Assembly (NCBI RefSeq): GCF_025152745.1
Contig: NZ_CP104040.1
Location: forward strand, 2,542,001-2,606,000
Length of the DNA: 64,000 nt
DNA from: Rhizobium sp. WSM4643
GTDB lineage: Bacteria > Pseudomonadota > Alphaproteobacteria > Rhizobiales > Rhizobiaceae
Direction of reading: 5' to 3'
Below the pieces are notes generated by a model. The model made no database searches, had not been told where the DNA came from, and was given only the letters and a program-made list of their open reading frames with translations. Shown piece by piece: positions 60,855 through 64,000 of the stretch. Every line of letters begins with the position of its first letter. The first letter of the stretch is position 1. The position numbers and the translations under genes were made by a program.

Positions 60855-62302
60855 TCGAAGACCTTTCCAAGGGAGGCGTAGAGAGCGGGCTTGGATCTCT
60901 TGATCTGGACCGCAAACAGCGCGCCAAGAATGCCCACCAGCACCATGGCATAGGGGAAAGCCTTGACGATCGGGCTTTCACTGCCGGAAAGGAGTGAAAG
61001 ATTGGAACTGACCAGCACCAGCGAACCAACGAGGCCGAGCAGCGCCAGCGCCGGAGCGATCATCGTGGTCCAGGCGCTATATCCGTTCGGCGTCTTGCGG
61101 AAGAACATGACGATCGCGACGGAGACCAGCACCTGCACCAGCAAGATACCGATACCTGCAAGCGCTGCCATCCACGAGAACACGACAGTGTAGGGGTCGG
61201 CGCCGAAGATGACGAATAGGGCAAGGACGATGGCCGCGATCAGACTTTGCAGCAGACCCGCAGTATAGGGTGAGCCATGCTTGCCGTGAACCTTGCCGAG
61301 CACCTGTGCGGCCAGGCCTTCACGGCCCAGGGCGAAGAAGTAGCGGTTGAGCGTATTGTGGAAGGACAGAATGCAGGCAAACAGGCTGGTGATCAGCAAC
61401 ACGTTCATCACCTGGCTCGACCATGCGCCGAGCACGGAATTGGCGGCGGCGAAGTAGAAGCTGTCAAGGCCGGCAGCAGCAGTGGCCTGCACCTTGCTTG
61501 GACCGTAGAATTGCACGATTGCCCAGGTGGAGAAGGCATAGAAGAGTGTGATGAGCAGCACCGCGACATAGGTGGCACGGGGAATGGTCTTTTCCGGATT
61601 TTCGGCTTCCTCGCCAAAAATGGCCGTAGCTTCGAAGCCGATGAACGAACCGATGACGAAGACCAGCGCCGCACCAAGGCCGGGCGCGAAGACCGACGAT
61701 GGCATGAAGGAGGAGAAGCTGATGCCTTCCGGTCCGCCACCTGAAAAGACGATCGCAAGATCCAGAACCAGCAATATGGCGATTTCAGCAATCATGCAGA
61801 CGCCGAGGATCGCGCCTGAGAAGGCGATGTTGCGCTGACCGCAGACCAGCACGACGACCAGTGCTGTGAAAGCCCAAGCCCACCAGGGCAGGACCAAACC
61901 GAGGGGCGCTATGGCATTGGCCATGAAGAAACCGAACAGGCCGTAGATGGCGATCTGAACCGCGCTATAGGTGACCAGCGCCATGAAGGCGCCACCCACG
62001 CCAGCCGGCTTGCCGATGCCATGGGTGATATAGGTGTAGAAAGCGCCTGCCCCGCCTACATGCCGGCTCATGGCGGTGAAGCCGACCGAGAAGAGCAGGT
62101 AAAGCAGGCCGGCGAGCACGAAAGCGCCGGGGACGCCGGCGCCATTGCCAAAAGCAAAGGCAGCCGGCGAAGCGCCGACGACGGCCGTGAGCGGCGCGGC
62201 CGCGGCAACGACGAAGAACACGATGTGGGCGAGGCCGACCGAGTTCCTGGCCAGACGACGCTCCGGCGATAATGGTGCGGGCATGCTTGCTTCCAGTGTC
62301 AT
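60851..62302 (-). CDS. APC-family amino acid/amine permease
   Basis: A 483-residue inner-membrane transporter with 12 helices. NSVGLAHIVFFVVAAAAPLT and VVGASPAAFAFGNGAGVPGA form the N-terminal half with the unwound helix-1 glycine motif. GGAGAFYTYITHGIGKPAGV, GFEATAIFGEEAENPEKTIP (the family signature) and ALGREGLAAQVLGKVHGKHG follow. AGAGGGG lies before the ATG at 62302; the long upstream open frame has no start. It is the first gene of the amine operon and would import the amine that the oxidase attacks. Confidence 0.92.
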   Translation of the reverse strand: MTLEASMPAPLSPERRLARNSVGLAHIVFFVVAAAAPLTAVVGASPAAFAFGNGAGVPGAFVLAGLLYLLFSVGFTAMSRHVGGAGAFYTYITHGIGKPAGVGGAFMALVTYSAVQIAIYGLFGFFMANAIAPLGLVLPWWAWAFTALVVVLVCGQRNIAFSGAILGVCMIAEIAILLVLDLAIVFSGGGPEGISFSSFMPSSVFAPGLGAALVFVIGSFIGFEATAIFGEEAENPEKTIPRATYVAVLLITLFYAFSTWAIVQFYGPSKVQATAAAGLDSFYFAAANSVLGAWSSQVMNVLLITSLFACILSFHNTLNRYFFALGREGLAAQVLGKVHGKHGSPYTAGLLQSLIAAIVLALFVIFGADPYTVVFSWMAALAGIGILLVQVLVSVAIVMFFRKTPNGYSAWTTMIAPALALLGLVGSLVLVSSNLSLLSGSESPIVKAFPYAMVLVGILGALFAVQIKRSKPALYASLGKVFE

Positions 62303-62423
62303 GGAGAACCCCTCTTTGCTTGTTTGTTGCCAAGAAGGTAAGCGCGGCGATCTGGCCCCGAAATTGCAGTTTATGCCAATGAATCGATAATTCGCGCCAC
62401 GACGGTCACCGGAGACGCTGAAA
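62303..62423. other. Divergent promoter region of the amine operon and its regulator
   Basis: A 121-base gap between the APC permease (minus) and araC (plus). It contains a GCAGTTTATGCCAATGAATC stretch but no strong dyad. Both promoters should lie here, with the AraC site near the permease side. Confidence 0.45.
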
Positions 62424-63461
62424 ATGGCAGTTGCATCGCATTTGATCAGCCGCATGCCCACAGTTGCTTCAATTCGAGCCTCCGTCTTGATCCCGCTGGT
62501 GCAACAAATCGATAAAAGATCCGGGAAAACCGACCTCCTTCTCGCTTCGCACGGCATTTTGCGCTCGCAATTGGACGATCCCTACGCTGTCCTGCCCATG
62601 GCGCGTTATGTCGCGCTGTTCGAGGAGGCCGCGACGATAACCGGCGAACCGGCACTGGGAGCTCGCATGGGCACCGGGTTCAAGCCCGCCGACATCGGCC
62701 CCATCGGCATGCTCTTTGCGCTCTCGCCGACCATTCGCAGCGCTTTCGAACGGCTGTCGAAATATGTGAACGCGGTACAAGGCGCGACCAGTTCCGGCGT
62801 GTTCGAGGAAAATGGCGATTTTGTCTGGAGCTACCGGATCGTCGATCCAGCGATGTGGCCGCGCCGGCAGGACAGCGAATTCACGATCGCCGCCTCCTGT
62901 CAACTCGTCCGCTCGTGCTTCCGCCGTGGCTGGCGGCCGATCGAAATCCAACTCGAGCATCACGCCCCTCGCGACGCCGGTGTGCTGGAACGCATCTGTG
63001 GCGCGCGCATCCTGTTTGCCCAATCCGGCAACCGGATCGTCATGAACAGGGCGGAGGCTGATCGTGTGCACCGTGCGGAAGACAAAAGCCTGGTCGAGAT
63101 CCTGGAGCGGCATATCGGCGATCTGGTCAACGAGCCAGCGGCCGGCGATATCGTCACGGAAAAGGTCCAGGCTCTGATCGGCATCTATCTCGGCCGCAAG
63201 CCGGTGACGGTCGCAACCCTTGCCGCCGAACTGAAGATGTCGCCGCGAAGCCTGCAGCGCCGGCTGTCGGAGGAAGGCGTGTCGCTTCGCGATCTCGTTC
63301 GCCAGCACCGCCAGACACTTGCCGCCCACTATCTCGGCGACCGACATGCCGCACCGATGTCCGAGATTGCCAGTGTGCTGGGTTATGCAGACAACACGGT
63401 GCTATGGCGTGCACTGCGATCCTGGGAAAAGAAGGGGAACGACCCATCTTCGACAGGTTGA
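62424..63461 (+). CDS. AraC-family regulator of the amine operon
   Basis: A 345-residue AraC regulator of the type with an N-terminal Arabinose_bd domain (VLIPLVQQIDKRSGKTDLLL, PMARYVALFEEAATITGEPA, LGARMGTGFKPADIGPIGML) and a C-terminal double helix-turn-helix (KPVTVATLAAELKMSPRSLQ, RRLSEEGVSLRDLVRQHRQT, MSEIASVLGYADNTVLWRAL). GGAG lies nine bases before the ATG. Its divergence from the permease-amine oxidase operon suggests it activates that operon in response to an amine. Confidence 0.92.
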   Translation: MAVASHLISRMPTVASIRASVLIPLVQQIDKRSGKTDLLLASHGILRSQLDDPYAVLPMARYVALFEEAATITGEPALGARMGTGFKPADIGPIGMLFALSPTIRSAFERLSKYVNAVQGATSSGVFEENGDFVWSYRIVDPAMWPRRQDSEFTIAASCQLVRSCFRRGWRPIEIQLEHHAPRDAGVLERICGARILFAQSGNRIVMNRAEADRVHRAEDKSLVEILERHIGDLVNEPAAGDIVTEKVQALIGIYLGRKPVTVATLAAELKMSPRSLQRRLSEEGVSLRDLVRQHRQTLAAHYLGDRHAAPMSEIASVLGYADNTVLWRALRSWEKKGNDPSSTG

Positions 63462-63653
63462 TCGAAGAAGCATGGCAACGGAGATCGCCCGATAGCTGCC
63501 CACGCCAGATCGCGGCATTCTCCAACGCGCCTCATCCTTGTACGTTGCGATCCAAAGGATCGCCTCGAAGGACACGCCGCAGCGCCGCTTCTTGCGCCAT
63601 TGCATCTAACGCCGGAACACCTGCCTCGTCCTTCGAGGCCCCTTCGGGGCACC
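63462..63653. other. Intergenic region with palindromes
   Basis: No gene. GCGATCC/GGATCGC around AAA (about 63547-63563) is a perfect seven-base hairpin. Together with the larger palindrome at 63624-63664 it probably terminates transcription from both sides. Confidence 0.5.
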
Positions 63654-63664
63654 TCAGGATGAGG
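63624..63664. repeat. Nested palindrome overlapping the end of the substrate-binding gene
   Basis: Outer arms CCTCGTCC and GGATGAGG enclose GAGG..CCTC, which encloses GCCCC-TTC-GGGGC. The right half overlaps the stop of the minus-strand gene that begins at 63654. I recall this type of palindrome as a frequent intergenic element in rhizobial genomes. It is likely a bidirectional terminator. Confidence 0.6.
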
Positions 63665-64000
63665 CTCTCTTGAGCGTTGCGCCTGCCCGGTGACGGCGCT
63701 CGACGCCCTTTGCCGCCAGGATGTCGTCGACGGCGGTTGACGTCAGAAATTCCGACAGTTGCTCGGCAGCGTCTGCGTCGGTTGAATCAGCGCTGATGCC
63801 GATGGCGAAGTCGATGTAACTTTGGAGTTCTGCCGGAAATTGACCCACAAGCATGACCTCGGGAGCAGCGGCGAGAATCGACGTCACGGGAACGACGCCC
63901 AACTCGGCCTCGCCACGGCCGATGGCCGCCGCTGTCTGCCCTCCTGATATGGCCACCAGCTTGGGCTTCACCTCATCGGCAATTCCCAGGCTTTCCAGCA
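63654..64000 (-). CDS. Substrate-binding protein (ModA-like), C-terminal part
   Basis: The last 115 codons of a gene that continues past the right edge. LVAISGGQTAAAIGRGEAEL, GVVPVTSILAAAPEVMLVGQ, FPAELQSYIDFAIGISADST and AEQLSEFLTSTAVDDILAAK match the second lobe of molybdate/tungstate-type periplasmic binding proteins (ModA-like), a group that also includes binding proteins for unknown solutes. The 5' part, including any signal peptide, is missing. Its last codons lie in a palindromic repeat. Confidence 0.8.
   Translation of the reverse strand, partial: LESLGIADEVKPKLVAISGGQTAAAIGRGEAELGVVPVTSILAAAPEVMLVGQFPAELQSYIDFAIGISADSTDADAAEQLSEFLTSTAVDDILAAKGVERRHRAGATLKRASS

Noticed and set aside
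58610..60997. A 795-codon plus-strand open frame opposite the amine oxidase
   Set aside because: Antisense shadow of a gene with an intact TPQ and copper-ligand motifs; high-GC third-position bias creates such long empty frames.
63383..63652. Overlapping minus-strand frames after the AraC gene
   Set aside because: They fall in palindromic intergenic repeats and overlap the AraC C terminus; no start signals.
1..64000. tRNA or rRNA genes, insertion-sequence transposases, phage integrases
   Set aside because: I looked for T-loop-like GTTCGA patterns, transposase catalytic motifs and integrase signatures and found none that hold up; a tRNA covariance search was not possible here.

Overview
The window looks like an accessory region (plasmid/chromid or chromosomal island) of a Rhizobium-group alphaproteobacterium, close to R. 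leguminosarum/R. etli. The basis is high-GC coding sequence with rhizobial codon use, many small regulator-target pairs, a dispersed palindromic intergenic repeat that I recall from rhizobial genomes, and what look like second copies of housekeeping genes (argG, dapB, tyrS, ubiA, coq7-like). I see no tRNA, rRNA, CRISPR array, intact insertion sequence or replication origin. The replicon type is inference.

Layout. 0-9 kb: a decayed LysR remnant, an NTF2-like protein, a MarR/membrane-protein pair, an Lrp/AsnC-argG pair, a TetR/methyltransferase pair, ubiA, a DUF2233 protein and an endonuclease/phosphatase-family enzyme. 9-25 kb: a coq7-like gene, a glutathione S-transferase gene broken by an in-frame TGA, an ABC exporter, small enzymes (GFA, VOC, nitrilase, GNAT), dapB, an ornithine cyclodeaminase-like gene, a membrane protein with octapeptide repeats, a PLP decarboxylase, and a methyltransferase gene broken by an in-frame TAG. 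24-35 kb: two MFS transporters with a LysR regulator, tyrS, kup, a CPA1 antiporter and a Tat-exported intradiol dioxygenase.

35.4-38.8 kb is the most coherent functional unit. An ECF sigma factor and its NrsF-type membrane anti-sigma factor (two cysteines) face an operon encoding a methionine-rich MXKDX peptide, a b-type cytochrome and a molybdopterin (YedY-like) reductase. Two divergent GTAACC-N15/16-CGAA promoter-like motifs lie between them. The gene content matches the reactive-chlorine/oxidant defence described in Azospira (SigF/NrsF/MrpX/YedY1/YedZ1): the peptide is oxidised in place of other proteins and the reductase pair regenerates it.

39-49 kb: two tandem paralogous beta-helix proteins with VCBS-like tails (probably secreted by a type I system), an EamA transporter, and a four-gene MacB-like ABC operon. 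49-58 kb: an ADP-ribosylglycohydrolase, a membrane-anchored AraC regulator, an epimerase, a dienelactone hydrolase and a flavin hydroxylase. A cysteine-hydrolase homologue without the usual nucleophile sits between two fragments of a second dienelactone hydrolase gene. 57.7-63.5 kb: an amine-utilisation unit with a divergent AraC regulator, APC permease, an overlapping 57-residue membrane protein, copper amine oxidase and an ATP-grasp enzyme whose ribosome-binding site lies in one arm of an inverted repeat. The right edge cuts a substrate-binding protein gene.

Several short genes below the usual length cut-offs were found by reading the gaps (58 aa at 53085, 57 aa at 60681, 57 aa at 4070), and several gene remnants show that this region is decaying and recombining.
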